From Oscillospiraceae bacterium (GTDB lineage: Bacteria > Bacillota > Clostridia > Oscillospirales > Ruminococcaceae): a stretch of DNA of 24,416 bases. A program made the position numbers and the translations under genes. The notes below the pieces were generated by a model that was given only the letters and a program-made list of their open reading frames with translations, made no database searches and was not told where the DNA came from. The stretch's first letter is position 1. Every line of letters begins with the position of its first letter. Location of the stretch: NCBI GenBank assembly GCA_016303195.1, contig JAEDMD010000006.1:1-24416 (forward strand). Direction: 5' to 3'. Positions 1 to 8,543 of this stretch are shown here, piece after piece.

Positions 1-73
1 AAAAGGGTTTCCCTCAATATCACGTGTAAAAACTTCTGTAAGAGTACCGTCCTTATTCGGGAGCTTTTGCTTT

Positions 74-3000
74 TTATTTAAGGAGCATTTTTCTCAGGCT
101 GATAAGGTCAAAGACATCTGTTTCGGTATCGGAGACGATATCAGCGGCATACGCCTGCTTGCCTGTGAATTCTGTTCCGCCGAGGATATATTTCTGCATG
201 AGCAGAGCGTCGGAAACGTCGACCTTGCCGTCGAGGTTGATATCGCCCTTTCTGCCGAGTGTGGATGCAGATTCAGTCTCTATCGGACGGATGATGATAT
301 AGCATACATTGATAGCCTTGTCCTCGGAGCGGAGATTTACTGTAAGCTCGCCGTCGGAAACCTTGACATTTCCGCTTACTGCGGTCTTGTCGGTCGGTGC
401 ATTCTTTACGATAACGGATTCGTCAGCCTTGCCGAGATTTGCATAAGCTGTCGGATTCTTTGAGCATCCCCACGGGTCGCAGAAGGACATTTCAACGGAA
501 TATGTGCCGTTCGGAAGCTCGAAGCTATAATCGAGGTGACGGGCGATGTTGTTTTCGTACTGATTCTTTGTGTAGCGGAAGCTGTTGGACTTGTCAGCGC
601 CGTCGGTGGTCTTGGATTCGTCGCACCATGTATTTGCTGTATACAGTCCGCCGCTCTTGGATGAGCCGTTGTACTGGTCGGTGGAATCGTCTACAAGTCC
701 CCATTTTTTGCCGCTTACTTCGTCTGCACCGTAAAGCTGTTCGGTAACGCTGTTGTACATACCGAGTTTGTCCTTGCCTGTGAGAGTGCTTGAGTTATGG
801 TCACCGCAGTCAACGAAATATGCGATATCGTTTGTGGCTTCATAAACCGGAGTTACAGCCTCCATGTAGATGAAATCGCATACCTTTGCGGATTCCTTGC
901 CCTCTGCATCGGATGAGAATGTTACATCCATGACGCTGTGTTCAGTTCCGTCAGCGGTGAGGCTGTATGTGCATCTTTCACGTACATCCTGCGGAATTGT
1001 CAGAAGAACGTCATAAACATCCTTGTTTCCGCTGTAATCAAGAGTTCCCGACCAAAGAACAGCGTCGCCGACTCTTACTTTGAGGGTCTTGCCGTTGTCG
1101 GTCTTGCGGAGTTTGATATGCAGGCGCATGATAGGTGCAGTTTCGTCAACAGCCATTCTGTAAGTGAACCAGCCGTCGTCCTTGACATAGCGGTACGTAC
1201 TGTCGTTTGTAACTCCGACAGTGCCGATCTCGGTCATTCCGTGGAGGTTATCGCTCTCATACTGACCGTAACCGGGCTGTACGGTATCTGTAACAGTTGT
1301 CTTTGCACGTGGGAGTTTTTCCTCGATAACAGTGCCGTTCGGAACGAACTTCCAGTAGATTCCGTAACGCTGCTGATACTGCTTGTAGTGAGGAGTAAAT
1401 GTGAGTTTTGTATTTGTATCGTTGAGGGTGAATGTCAGACCGTTTGAGCCACGTACAAGATGTTCGTTTATCTCGTTCATGAATGAAGCAACGGACTGTC
1501 CCTGCTTTGATATCTTTATAGTTTCGCTTGCGACTTTCTTTTCCTTCGGGATAGTGACCCACATACCTGTGCTGTCGGTCTTCATATCCTCCTTGCCAAG
1601 CTCGGCACTGAGTACCAGCGGGCCGTATTTGAAGCCGTAAACATCGGGTGAGTCGGGGAGGGGATATGCTCTTACCTTTGATGGAACGGTCAGCTCGATA
1701 ACGTCGCCGTTGGAGAAATCTCCCGAAACATCGGCATATCCGTTCACTGTCTTGTAGGTGTACTTTGTGCCGTTTACGGAAACTCCCATATTTCCGTCTA
1801 TCCAGTCAGGGATACGGAAACGCAGGTCAAGGTCTGAACTTCCCTTGATGGTGAACTTTACGGATGCGCCGTCGGGGATGGTGCTTTCCTGAGTGATGGT
1901 AACACCCTTTTCAGCCCAGTTGATGATGGAACTCTGGTAGAAGTTGACGTAAAGGGAATCGTTATCGTGCATATAAATTGTGTCGCCCAGCTTTGTGAAG
2001 CTCTCCATACCGCTTCCCGTACAGCACCAGAACTTGTCCCACTGAGTACTGTAAACCTTGAAATATCCCGTAGCCATCGGCTGGAAGTAGGTGGTCATAC
2101 CTGTTTCGGGGTTCTGTGATGAGAGGATGGAGTTATAATAGGTATTCTCATAGAAATCCATATACTTGCTGTCGTGGGTTATCTTGAAAAGCTCACGGGA
2201 CAGCTTCAGCATATTGTATGAGTTACAGGTCTCGCAGTTGCAGTTGGTACGCTCGGCATCGAGGATGTCGTCCTTGCCGAAATGCTCCCATTCGCTGTTT
2301 CCGCCTGTGATGTAGGTATGGTGGGTAGTCACCATATCCCAGAAAGTTTCGGCATATTTCAGATATACGGAAGCATCGACCTTCTGACCGTTTACGGTCT
2401 TGCCGTTGAGGGTGGTGTATCTTTTCAGAGCGCCGATGAATTTCGGGATGGTAGTATTAGCGTGGCGGTTGTTGAGAACGTCCTGACCGCCTTTCATTAC
2501 CTTTTCAAAGAGTGCAGTTTCGTCGAAATAATGAGCGGCTGCTGCATGGTTGTCCTTGCCTGTGACAGAGTAAAGGTCATACATACAGTCATTCATTCCG
2601 CCGTATTCGATGGAAAGAACGGTACGCTGGGTCTGTTCGCTCCATTTACTGCATCGGTTGTATACCCAGTCGCCGAGGTTTGAGCCTATTTCCTTGGCAG
2701 GAGCGTAATTTGTAGCCTTGTACACATCAACGATACCTTCGATGAGCTTATGCATTGTGTACCACGGAACCCATGCATCGTCGAAAATATTTGCCTTGCC
2801 TATCTCAACACGGTCGAACTGTCTTTCAACATTTCCGTCAGAGGGGACGGGAGCGGCCCAGAGGAAGCCTGTTTTTCCACGTGGATGCTTCTGACAAGCC
2901 TGCATACCGTCGATGAGGGTCTTCATGCGCTTGTAGAGGCTGTCCTTCTGGGTCGAAGAACAATTGGGGTTCTGGTATGCCTGAGCGAGGGCAGTGAGGT

Positions 3001-3319
3001 AGTGTCCTACGCAGTGGCCTGCGATATTTGTGTTTTCCCAGCCTCCGTAGCGCTTTGCGCCGTTGGTGCTGAGGCCTGCATTCTCACGGAAACCTGCGAG
3101 AAGTCTTTCGGTATCGAAAGCGAGAAGGTAAGCCATTTCCTTGTCGAATGCATTTGTAAAGTAATCGTCCGTCATTGTCATGTCCGAGATGGAGAAGTCA
3201 ACGATGTTTGAGTCATCAGCGGCATCGGCGATATCTGAGGGGATATACACGCTCATGCTACAAACCACAGCAGCGGCAGAGCAGACCGAAACCAGCTTGT
3301 TGAGCAGATGATGTTTCAT
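74..3319 (-). CDS. Secreted GH146-type (DUF1680) beta-L-arabinofuranosidase with C-terminal dockerin
   Basis: Predicted 1081-aa extracellular enzyme removing beta-linked L-arabinofuranose from plant glycans. Residues 1-33 form a signal peptide (basic start, hydrophobic core, ADA before the likely cut). The catalytic (alpha/alpha)6-barrel carries the family signature: GGNS...EHF (likely acid/base Glu345), ETCNSYNML (Glu363, Cys365) and WCCTGSGME (Cys432, Cys433). By analogy with GH127/GH146 enzymes, these would form the zinc site with a nucleophilic cysteine. The EHF and WCC context resembles GH146 more than GH127. Residues about 834-1014 look like a malectin/galactose-binding beta-sandwich. 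Residues 1025-1081 are a type I dockerin: the first calcium repeat is canonical (Asp1026, Asn1028, Asp1030, Asp1034, Asp1037), but the second has Val at position 3 (Val1062). The start is supported by AAGGAGG eight nt upstream. It is divergent from the polysaccharide operon and probably unrelated to it. Substrate linkage is inferred. Confidence 0.88.
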   Translation of the reverse strand: MKHHLLNKLVSVCSAAAVVCSMSVYIPSDIADAADDSNIVDFSISDMTMTDDYFTNAFDKEMAYLLAFDTERLLAGFRENAGLSTNGAKRYGGWENTNIAGHCVGHYLTALAQAYQNPNCSSTQKDSLYKRMKTLIDGMQACQKHPRGKTGFLWAAPVPSDGNVERQFDRVEIGKANIFDDAWVPWYTMHKLIEGIVDVYKATNYAPAKEIGSNLGDWVYNRCSKWSEQTQRTVLSIEYGGMNDCMYDLYSVTGKDNHAAAAHYFDETALFEKVMKGGQDVLNNRHANTTIPKFIGALKRYTTLNGKTVNGQKVDASVYLKYAETFWDMVTTHHTYITGGNSEWEHFGKDDILDAERTNCNCETCNSYNMLKLSRELFKITHDSKYMDFYENTYYNSILSSQNPETGMTTYFQPMATGYFKVYSTQWDKFWCCTGSGMESFTKLGDTIYMHDNDSLYVNFYQSSIINWAEKGVTITQESTIPDGASVKFTIKGSSDLDLRFRIPDWIDGNMGVSVNGTKYTYKTVNGYADVSGDFSNGDVIELTVPSKVRAYPLPDSPDVYGFKYGPLVLSAELGKEDMKTDSTGMWVTIPKEKKVASETIKISKQGQSVASFMNEINEHLVRGSNGLTFTLNDTNTKLTFTPHYKQYQQRYGIYWKFVPNGTVIEEKLPRAKTTVTDTVQPGYGQYESDNLHGMTEIGTVGVTNDSTYRYVKDDGWFTYRMAVDETAPIMRLHIKLRKTDNGKTLKVRVGDAVLWSGTLDYSGNKDVYDVLLTIPQDVRERCTYSLTADGTEHSVMDVTFSSDAEGKESAKVCDFIYMEAVTPVYEATNDIAYFVDCGDHNSSTLTGKDKLGMYNSVTEQLYGADEVSGKKWGLVDDSTDQYNGSSKSGGLYTANTWCDESKTTDGADKSNSFRYTKNQYENNIARHLDYSFELPNGTYSVEMSFCDPWGCSKNPTAYANLGKADESVIVKNAPTDKTAVSGNVKVSDGELTVNLRSEDKAINVCYIIIRPIETESASTLGRKGDINLDGKVDVSDALLMQKYILGGTEFTGKQAYAADIVSDTETDVFDLISLRKMLLK

Positions 3320-3366
3320 AAGATAAACCTCCTTAAAAATGTTTATATCAATAGTTTGCTAAGTTC

Positions 3367-3395
3367 AGTATACAATGCATCCGCCCTTCCGTCAA
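3367..3395 (-). promoter_or_regulatory. SigA-type promoter for the dockerin glycosidase
   Basis: On the minus strand, TTGACG (3395-3390) is followed by a 17-nt spacer and TATACT (3372-3367). It lies about 48 nt upstream of the glycosidase start codon, whose AAGGAGG ribosome binding site is at 3334-3328. The match to the -35/-10 consensus and the exact 17-nt spacing are read directly from the sequence; activity is inferred. Confidence 0.7.
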
Positions 3396-3782
3396 CGTAA
3401 ATTGTGCGGAAATAGTGGACAAAATAACTGACTTTTTCACCAATTTGTATTTACAGATATTGCGATTACTGTGGATTTGTACAGACAGAAGAATATAAAC
3501 AAAAATGCGGGAATAATATTACCGATTGTATAAATCACAACTGTTTTTACATTTAGTCACCATGCCCGAAAAAGTCATTTTCTTTTTTTGCGCCAAACTG
3601 TCAGCATTTGACAAACGGCAGTATATCCGCATTTTTATAGTGACGGGATGTCAGAAATGCTCCCGTCGGCAAATTATACAATCTGATAATTATTTGCGGT
3701 CGGCATATACCTTAATATAATTATGAATGAAAATCGTTTTTTGTGGACATATACGAAAAATCCCCAGTATTGGGAGATAAAC
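3396..3782. other. AT-rich divergent intergenic region, no convincing gene
   Basis: This stretch separates the two divergent promoters. The only sizeable open frame (3526-3720, plus) has no ribosome binding site and low-complexity, shadow-like composition, so it is not called. A 7-bp inverted repeat GACGGGA/TCCCGTC (3642-3648 with 3661-3667) and a small palindrome CCCA-GTAT-TGGG (3763-3774) are present. The small palindrome ends nine nt before the -35 box at 3783, so it could be an operator. Nothing else is recognisable. Confidence 0.5.
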
Positions 3783-3811
3783 TTGACAAAACTAAGACAA
3801 TGAATTATAAT
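3783..3811 (+). promoter_or_regulatory. Consensus SigA promoter of the polysaccharide operon
   Basis: TTGACA (3783-3788), a 17-nt spacer and TATAAT (3806-3811) match the housekeeping consensus at all twelve positions. Transcription would start near 3818, leaving an untranslated leader of about 190 nt before the first gene at 4007. No equally good promoter is visible between the following genes, so this is the likely promoter for the whole plus-strand cluster. Confidence 0.85.
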
Positions 3812-3898
3812 AATAAAGTATTTGAATCATAAAATGGATTTGTTATATCTATAATATGAAATGCCTGAATATTGTTATATAATAAATGTTTTTTATCT

Positions 3899-3979
3899 GA
3901 CATCATCTTTCGGGATGTGTCATTTTAATGTATGTAGGATGTTATAAAAGTACGGTCTTTCTGAAAAGTGTCAGACCGT
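3899..3979 (+). promoter_or_regulatory. Leader hairpins upstream of the first operon gene
   Basis: Two inverted repeats lie in the predicted leader RNA. The first pairs ACATC with GATGT around a nine-nt loop near 3900-3920. The second is a perfect 7-bp stem, ACGGTCT (3952-3958) with AGACCGT (3973-3979), followed by TTAAAATCT rather than a clean T-run. They could be an attenuator or a 5-prime stabiliser. No known riboswitch class is recognised. Confidence 0.35.
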
Positions 3980-3993
3980 TAAAATCTGATGTT

Positions 3994-4000
3994 AGGAGAG
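3994..4000 (+). promoter_or_regulatory. Ribosome binding site fixing the start of the hexose phosphomutase
   Basis: AGGAGAG ends six nt before ATG at 4007. The upstream in-frame ATG at 3989 has no such site and would itself overlap this one, so 4007 is preferred. Confidence 0.75.
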
Positions 4001-4006
4001 AATAAA

Positions 4007-5665
4007 ATGGATCATATGGCAGAGTACAGCAGATGGCTTCAGAATGTCACCGAAAACGATCTGCTCGAAGAACTGCGTGGCATGGATGAAACTGCCGCCG
4101 AGGACGCTTTTTATCGTGATCTGGCATTCGGTACAGGCGGTCTGCGTGGCACTATCGGTGCAGGCACTAACCGCATGAACGTTTACACAGTTTCAAAGGC
4201 TACACAGGGCATCGCAAATCATCTTGGCGCAAACGCTTCCGTTGTCATCGGCTATGACAGCCGTATCAAGAGCGACGTTTTCGCAAAGGTCGCAGCAGGT
4301 GTTTTTGCGGCAAACGGCATAAAAGTTCATATATGGCCCGAACTGCTTCCCGTTCCTACCGTAAGCTATGCTGTGAGAGCGCTGGACGCTTCCGCAGGTA
4401 TCATGATAACTGCAAGCCATAATCCGAGCAAATACAACGGCTACAAGGTGTACGGCGCTGACGGATGCCAGATAACTACCGAAACAGCCGCAGAGATACT
4501 TTCAGAAATAGAAAAACTCGATATATTCGCAGATGTTAAGCATTCCTCTTTCGAGGACGGCATTAAAAGCGGTATCATCGGCTATATCAGCGATACCGTC
4601 CTGAACGGCTTCATCGGTGAGGTAAAGAAGCAGAGCGTTCTTTTCGGCGATGAGATAAACAGAGATGTTGCCATCGTTTACACTCCTCTCAACGGCACAG
4701 GTCTGAAGCCTGTCACAAGAGTTCTGGAGGAGAGCGGATTCACAAATATCACCGTTGTTGAGGAACAGCGCCTCCCTGACGGAAACTTCCCGACCTGCCC
4801 GTATCCGAACCCTGAGATACGTGAGGCTATGGAGCTGGGACTTCAGTACTGCGAAAAAACAGGCGCAGACCTTCTTCTTGCAACAGACCCCGATGCGGAC
4901 AGATGCGGTATCGCCGTTAAAACTGCCGACGGAGGATATAAACTGCTTTCAGGCAATGAAGTGGGACTCCTGCTTCTGGACTTTATCTGTTCACAGAGGA
5001 TAAAGCATGACAAAATGCCCGAAAAGCCTGTATTCGTGAAAACTGTCGTTACTATGGATCTGGCTGACAAGATCGCTGAACACTACGGCGTTGAAACTGT
5101 CAATGTTTTAACAGGCTTCAAGTTCATCGGCGAGGTAATAGGCAGACTTGAAGCACAGGGCAGAGAATCAGATTTTATCTGCGGATTCGAGGAGTCCTAC
5201 GGCTATCTTACAGGTTCTTACGTTCGTGACAAGGACGCTGTCGATGCGGCATTCATGATATGCGAAATGTTCGCTTACTATAAAACAAGAGGCATCAGCC
5301 TCCTTGAAAAGCTGGATGAGCTTTTCGGTACATACGGCTTCTGCCTGAACACCCTCCATTTCTACGAATTCGGCGGTTCGGCAGGCATGACAAGAATGAG
5401 CGAGATAATGGCTGAATTCCACAAGGGCGTTGACTCGTTCGCAGGTCAGAAGGTCGTTCGCACACTGGATTACAGCAAGGGTCTTGACGGACTTCCGCCG
5501 TCGGATGTGCTGAAATTCTACACCGACAAGGGTTCTGTTGTTATCCGTCCGTCGGGTACAGAACCAAAGGTCAAGGCTTATATCAGCGTTACAGCAGAAA
5601 ACAGAAGCGAAGCAGAAAAGACCGAGGAAAAGATCGCTGCCCAGCTTGCTGAAATAATAAAATAA
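4007..5665 (+). CDS. Phosphoglucomutase/phosphomannomutase (alpha-D-phosphohexomutase)
   Basis: Cytosolic 552-aa enzyme interconverting hexose-6-phosphate and hexose-1-phosphate. All family signatures are intact: TASHNP with the phosphoserine Ser137, the Mg-binding DPDADR loop (294-299), the sugar-specificity loop GFEESYGY (393-400) and the phosphate-binding RPSGTEPK (514-521). Length and layout match the long Firmicutes type (PgcA-like) rather than the roughly 450-aa ManB/GlmM type. Because mannose-1-P guanylyltransferase and mannose-6-P isomerase genes follow at once, it probably works here as a phosphomannomutase feeding GDP-mannose. Glucose-1-P production for other nucleotide sugars is equally possible, so no symbol is assigned. 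It is the first gene of the operon, 21 nt before the next start. Confidence 0.93.
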   Translation: MDHMAEYSRWLQNVTENDLLEELRGMDETAAEDAFYRDLAFGTGGLRGTIGAGTNRMNVYTVSKATQGIANHLGANASVVIGYDSRIKSDVFAKVAAGVFAANGIKVHIWPELLPVPTVSYAVRALDASAGIMITASHNPSKYNGYKVYGADGCQITTETAAEILSEIEKLDIFADVKHSSFEDGIKSGIIGYISDTVLNGFIGEVKKQSVLFGDEINRDVAIVYTPLNGTGLKPVTRVLEESGFTNITVVEEQRLPDGNFPTCPYPNPEIREAMELGLQYCEKTGADLLLATDPDADRCGIAVKTADGGYKLLSGNEVGLLLLDFICSQRIKHDKMPEKPVFVKTVVTMDLADKIAEHYGVETVNVLTGFKFIGEVIGRLEAQGRESDFICGFEESYGYLTGSYVRDKDAVDAAFMICEMFAYYKTRGISLLEKLDELFGTYGFCLNTLHFYEFGGSAGMTRMSEIMAEFHKGVDSFAGQKVVRTLDYSKGLDGLPPSDVLKFYTDKGSVVIRPSGTEPKVKAYISVTAENRSEAEKTEEKIAAQLAEIIK

Positions 5666-5685
5666 ATATGTACAGGAGATAAAAT

Positions 5686-6762
5686 ATGAATCATTACGGA
5701 GTAATCATGGCAGGAGGCGGAGGAACACGTTTCTGGCCGCTTTCAAGACAGAAAACACCTAAACAGCTTCTTAACCTCTCAGGCAAGGACCTGATGGTAA
5801 ATGAAGCAGTCGAGCGTATCGCAACTGTTGCGGACAAGAACGATATATTCATCGTTACTGCCGATGTACAGGCTGAGGCGATGAGAAATGCCACAAGCGG
5901 CAAGGTACTTCCTGAGAATATCCTCGCTGAGCCTGCTGCAAGAAATACCGCCGCCTGCATCGGTTATGCGGCAATGGAGATAGTCCGCAAGCACGGTGAC
6001 GGTGTCATGATAATTACTCCTGCGGATCATTATATAGAAGATGTTCCTGCACTGACGGAAATATTCAGAACTGCCGTTAAAACAGCCGAGGAACAGGATA
6101 AATTCGTTACCATCGGTCTGAAGCCGACTTTCCCGTCAACAGGTTTCGGCTATATCAAGTACGATGCTGAAACAGAAGGCGCTGTAAAGCCTGTTGTTGA
6201 GTTCAGGGAAAAGCCCGACGAGGAGACTGCAAAGCAGTACATCGCAAGCGGACGCTATGCATGGAACAGCGGTATGTTCATCTGGAAGGCAAGCCTCATC
6301 CTCACAAAGCTGGAGGAATATGTTCCCGATATCTACGCTGACCTCAAAAAGATCGGCGATGCTATGAATACACCAGACGAGCAGAAGGTGCTGAATGAAG
6401 TTTATCCCAATATCCGCAAGATCTCCATCGACTATGCCGTTATGGAGCCAAGCGCTGCAAAGGGCGATGTTCTGGTAATTCCGGGCGAATGCGGATGGAA
6501 CGATGTGGGAAGCTGGGACATGATGGATGTCCTCCACGATGCCGATGAGAACGGCAATATCATCATCGGCGATGTTGTTGCAGTTGACGCAAAGGATTCA
6601 GTCATATATTCATCGGGCAAGACCGTTACCGCTGTTGATGTGGAGGGCCTTGTCATCGTTGAAACTCCCGATGCTATCATGGTTTGCAGTAAGGAGAAGG
6701 CTCAGAACGTAAAGAAGATAGTAGACGCACTGTCAGAGGCAGGCAGAAAGGAACTGCTGTGA
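5686..6762 (+). CDS. manC: Mannose-1-phosphate guanylyltransferase
   Basis: Cytosolic 358-aa nucleotidyltransferase making GDP-mannose from mannose-1-P and GTP. The N-terminus has the pyrophosphorylase signature GGGGTRFWPLSR (10-21) followed by the KTPKQ lysine motif. EPAARNTAACIGYAA and FREKPD with a downstream WNSGMF stretch are typical of the GDP-mannose pyrophosphorylase group. It is the short monofunctional form: the C-terminal cupin isomerase domain of the roughly 470-aa type II enzymes is missing, and that activity is supplied by the next gene. AGGAG sits seven nt before the ATG. Its stop overlaps the next start by four nt, implying translational coupling. Confidence 0.93.
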   Translation: MNHYGVIMAGGGGTRFWPLSRQKTPKQLLNLSGKDLMVNEAVERIATVADKNDIFIVTADVQAEAMRNATSGKVLPENILAEPAARNTAACIGYAAMEIVRKHGDGVMIITPADHYIEDVPALTEIFRTAVKTAEEQDKFVTIGLKPTFPSTGFGYIKYDAETEGAVKPVVEFREKPDEETAKQYIASGRYAWNSGMFIWKASLILTKLEEYVPDIYADLKKIGDAMNTPDEQKVLNEVYPNIRKISIDYAVMEPSAAKGDVLVIPGECGWNDVGSWDMMDVLHDADENGNIIIGDVVAVDAKDSVIYSSGKTVTAVDVEGLVIVETPDAIMVCSKEKAQNVKKIVDALSEAGRKELL

Positions 6763-7688
6763 TAAACGGATCTATCGTAAAGCTCGAACCTGCGTTCAAG
6801 GACTATTTATGGGGCGGTACAAAGCTCCGTGATATATATAATAAGAAGTGCGATATGGATATCGTTGCCGAAAGCTGGGAATTATCCGCTCATCCCGACG
6901 GTACTTCAAGGATCGCAAGCGGTCAGTTCAAAGGTATGCTTTTCACGGAATACCTTGAAAAGATCGGTGTTTCCGCACTGGGTGCGAAATATGACCCGAA
7001 CAGGGAGTTCCCGCTCCTTATAAAGCTCATTGATGCAAAGCAGAATCTTTCCGTTCAGGTGCATCCCAATGACGAATATGCCATGAAGCATGAAAACGGC
7101 TGCGGCAAGACTGAAATGTGGTACGTCATTGACTCTGAGCCTGATGCAGGCCTTTATGTGGGCTTCAAGCAGGATGTGAGCAGGGAAGAAGTCGCTCAGC
7201 GTATCGCTGACAATACCATCATGGACGTTCTCGAATTCCACCCCACAAAGCCGGGAGATGTTTTCTTCATCCCTGCGGGCACTGTCCATGCTATCGGTGC
7301 AGGAAACCTCATCTGCGAGATACAGCAGAGCAGCAACAGCACTTACCGTCTCTATGACTACGACAGGAGAGACAAATTCGGCAATCCACGAGAGCTTCAC
7401 CTTGAAAAAGCCCTCGATGTGCTTGATTATCATAAATATGCCCCCATCGCTTTTAACGGAAAGGTCAGCTGTAAGTATTTCGAGGTATCTTTCGTGGATA
7501 TCAGCGGAAAACAGCAGATAAAGCTGACTGACGACAGCTTCTGTTCAATTACCTGCATAAAGGGCGAAGGCGAGCTTACACTGGATGAAACTATGCATAT
7601 AAGCGCAGGCGAGACTGTTTTCATCCCTGCAGCCGACAGTATGCTTACTGTTGAGGGAAATGTCTCACTTGTAATTTCAAAGGCATGA
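6759..7688 (+). CDS. manA: Mannose-6-phosphate isomerase, class I (GTG start)
   Basis: Cytosolic 309-aa cupin metalloenzyme interconverting fructose-6-P and mannose-6-P, the entry step to GDP-mannose. The N-terminal PAFKDYLWGG motif is typical of the Firmicutes short type I enzymes. Likely zinc ligands are visible: Gln100 and His102 in QVHPND, Glu119 in KTEMW and His177 in the HAIGAG segment. Translation starts at GTG, which forms a 4-nt GTGA overlap with manC. AAAGGAA (6747-6753) lies five nt upstream, and no in-frame ATG is available near the conserved N-terminus. With the two preceding genes it forms a complete fructose-6-P to GDP-mannose set. Confidence 0.93.
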   Translation: MINGSIVKLEPAFKDYLWGGTKLRDIYNKKCDMDIVAESWELSAHPDGTSRIASGQFKGMLFTEYLEKIGVSALGAKYDPNREFPLLIKLIDAKQNLSVQVHPNDEYAMKHENGCGKTEMWYVIDSEPDAGLYVGFKQDVSREEVAQRIADNTIMDVLEFHPTKPGDVFFIPAGTVHAIGAGNLICEIQQSSNSTYRLYDYDRRDKFGNPRELHLEKALDVLDYHKYAPIAFNGKVSCKYFEVSFVDISGKQQIKLTDDSFCSITCIKGEGELTLDETMHISAGETVFIPAADSMLTVEGNVSLVISKA

Positions 7689-7726
7689 GCATCGGCTGTT
7701 TCTTCCGAGAATGAAAGGAGCTAATA

Positions 7727-8479
7727 ATGGCAAGAATCAAGTTTATGAATACCGAAGTCGATAATCTTTCGATGAAGGAAACCTTACAGGCTATCAACAG
7801 CCTCATTAAACAGAATAAAAACGCATACGTGGTAACACCTAACGTTGACCATATCATACAGCTCGAAAGAGGCGGTGAACTGGTCGAGGTGTACAAGAAT
7901 GCAGACCTTATCCTCACAGACGGAAAGCCTCTCATCTGGATATCAAAATGGTACGGAACTCCTATCAAGGAAAAGATAAGCGGTTCTGACCTTTTCCCAC
8001 GTGTCTGCGCTCTCGCCGCAAAGAAGGGATACAGGATGTTCTTCCTCGGTGCGGCTGAGGGAGTTGCCGCTAAAGCCGCTGAGAACCTCGAAAAGAGATT
8101 CAAGGGACTTCAGGTGGTAGGAACTTATTCACCTCCGTTCGGTTTCGAGAACAACGAGGAGGAAATGGCTAAGATAAAGGCTATGATAAAAGAGTCAAAG
8201 CCGCATATCCTCATCGTGGGTCTGGGCTGTCCAAAGCAGGAGCTTTTCATACTCCATCACCGTGAGGAACTGGGCGTTCCGCTTTCACTGGGACTGGGCG
8301 CAAGCCTTGACTTCGAGGCAGGCAACATCAAGAGAGCGCCTAAGTGGATGGCAGACCACGGCTTCGAGTGGCTTTACAGGATAACTCAGGACCCTAAGCG
8401 CCTTGCCAAGAGATATCTTGTGGATGACAGAAAGATCTTAGGTCTGGCTATAAAGTACAAGAAGGAACTGAATAAGTGA
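7727..8479 (+). CDS. WecG/TagA/CpsF-family glycosyltransferase (GT26)
   Basis: This 250-aa enzyme belongs to the family that adds the second sugar (often ManNAc) to a polyprenyl-diphosphate-linked sugar on the inner membrane face. The family fingerprint is complete: TPNVDH (37-42), the conserved Asp65-Gly66 proposed as catalytic in TagA, SGSDLF (85-90) and GCPKQE (167-172). The C-terminal tail is rich in basic residues (RLAKRYL...KYKKEL), as in members whose tail drives membrane association. AAAGGAG six nt before ATG fixes the start. No initiating phosphoglycosyltransferase is nearby, so the acceptor lipid must be made by a gene outside the window. The donor sugar cannot be read from sequence. 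Confidence 0.88.
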   Translation: MARIKFMNTEVDNLSMKETLQAINSLIKQNKNAYVVTPNVDHIIQLERGGELVEVYKNADLILTDGKPLIWISKWYGTPIKEKISGSDLFPRVCALAAKKGYRMFFLGAAEGVAAKAAENLEKRFKGLQVVGTYSPPFGFENNEEEMAKIKAMIKESKPHILIVGLGCPKQELFILHHREELGVPLSLGLGASLDFEAGNIKRAPKWMADHGFEWLYRITQDPKRLAKRYLVDDRKILGLAIKYKKELNK

Positions 8480-8497
8480 TCTGAGTTCAATAAAGTT

Positions 8498-8536
8498 GGA
8501 AGGAAATGCGGAGGAACGCCTTTCGGCGCTCCTTCC
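8498..8536 (+). promoter_or_regulatory. Hairpin in the wecG-like/GT4 intergenic gap
   Basis: GGAAGGA (8498-8504) can pair with TCCTTCC (8530-8536). Alternatively GGAGGAACGCC (8510-8520) folds on TTTC with GGCGCTCCTTCC (8525-8536), with one mismatch and one wobble. Either fold hides the purine-rich Shine-Dalgarno-like stretches upstream of the next gene. There is no T-run, so it is not a plain terminator. Confidence 0.4.
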
Positions 8537-8543
8537 GTGAAGA

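Noticed and set aside
1..73. Open frame on the minus strand continuing past the glycosidase stop to the window edge, about 24 codons with protein-like composition, and a 4-bp AGGG/CCCT hairpin followed by T residues at the edge
   Set aside because: No start codon or ribosome binding site; it overlaps the dockerin end in another frame. The hairpin is too short and the window ends before it can be judged as a terminator.
938..1447. Long open frames opposite the glycosidase (also at 2282-2683 and 2750-3211)
   Set aside because: They are mirror frames of a well-supported gene, lack ribosome binding sites, and show no domain signatures.
3526..3720. 64-codon plus-strand open frame in the intergenic region
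   Set aside because: No Shine-Dalgarno site, crosses a hairpin, and has no recognisable motif; composition is that of AT-rich non-coding DNA.
6906..7433. 175-codon minus-strand open frame inside manA
   Set aside because: Antisense shadow of a gene with all catalytic residues; no promoter or ribosome site for the minus strand.
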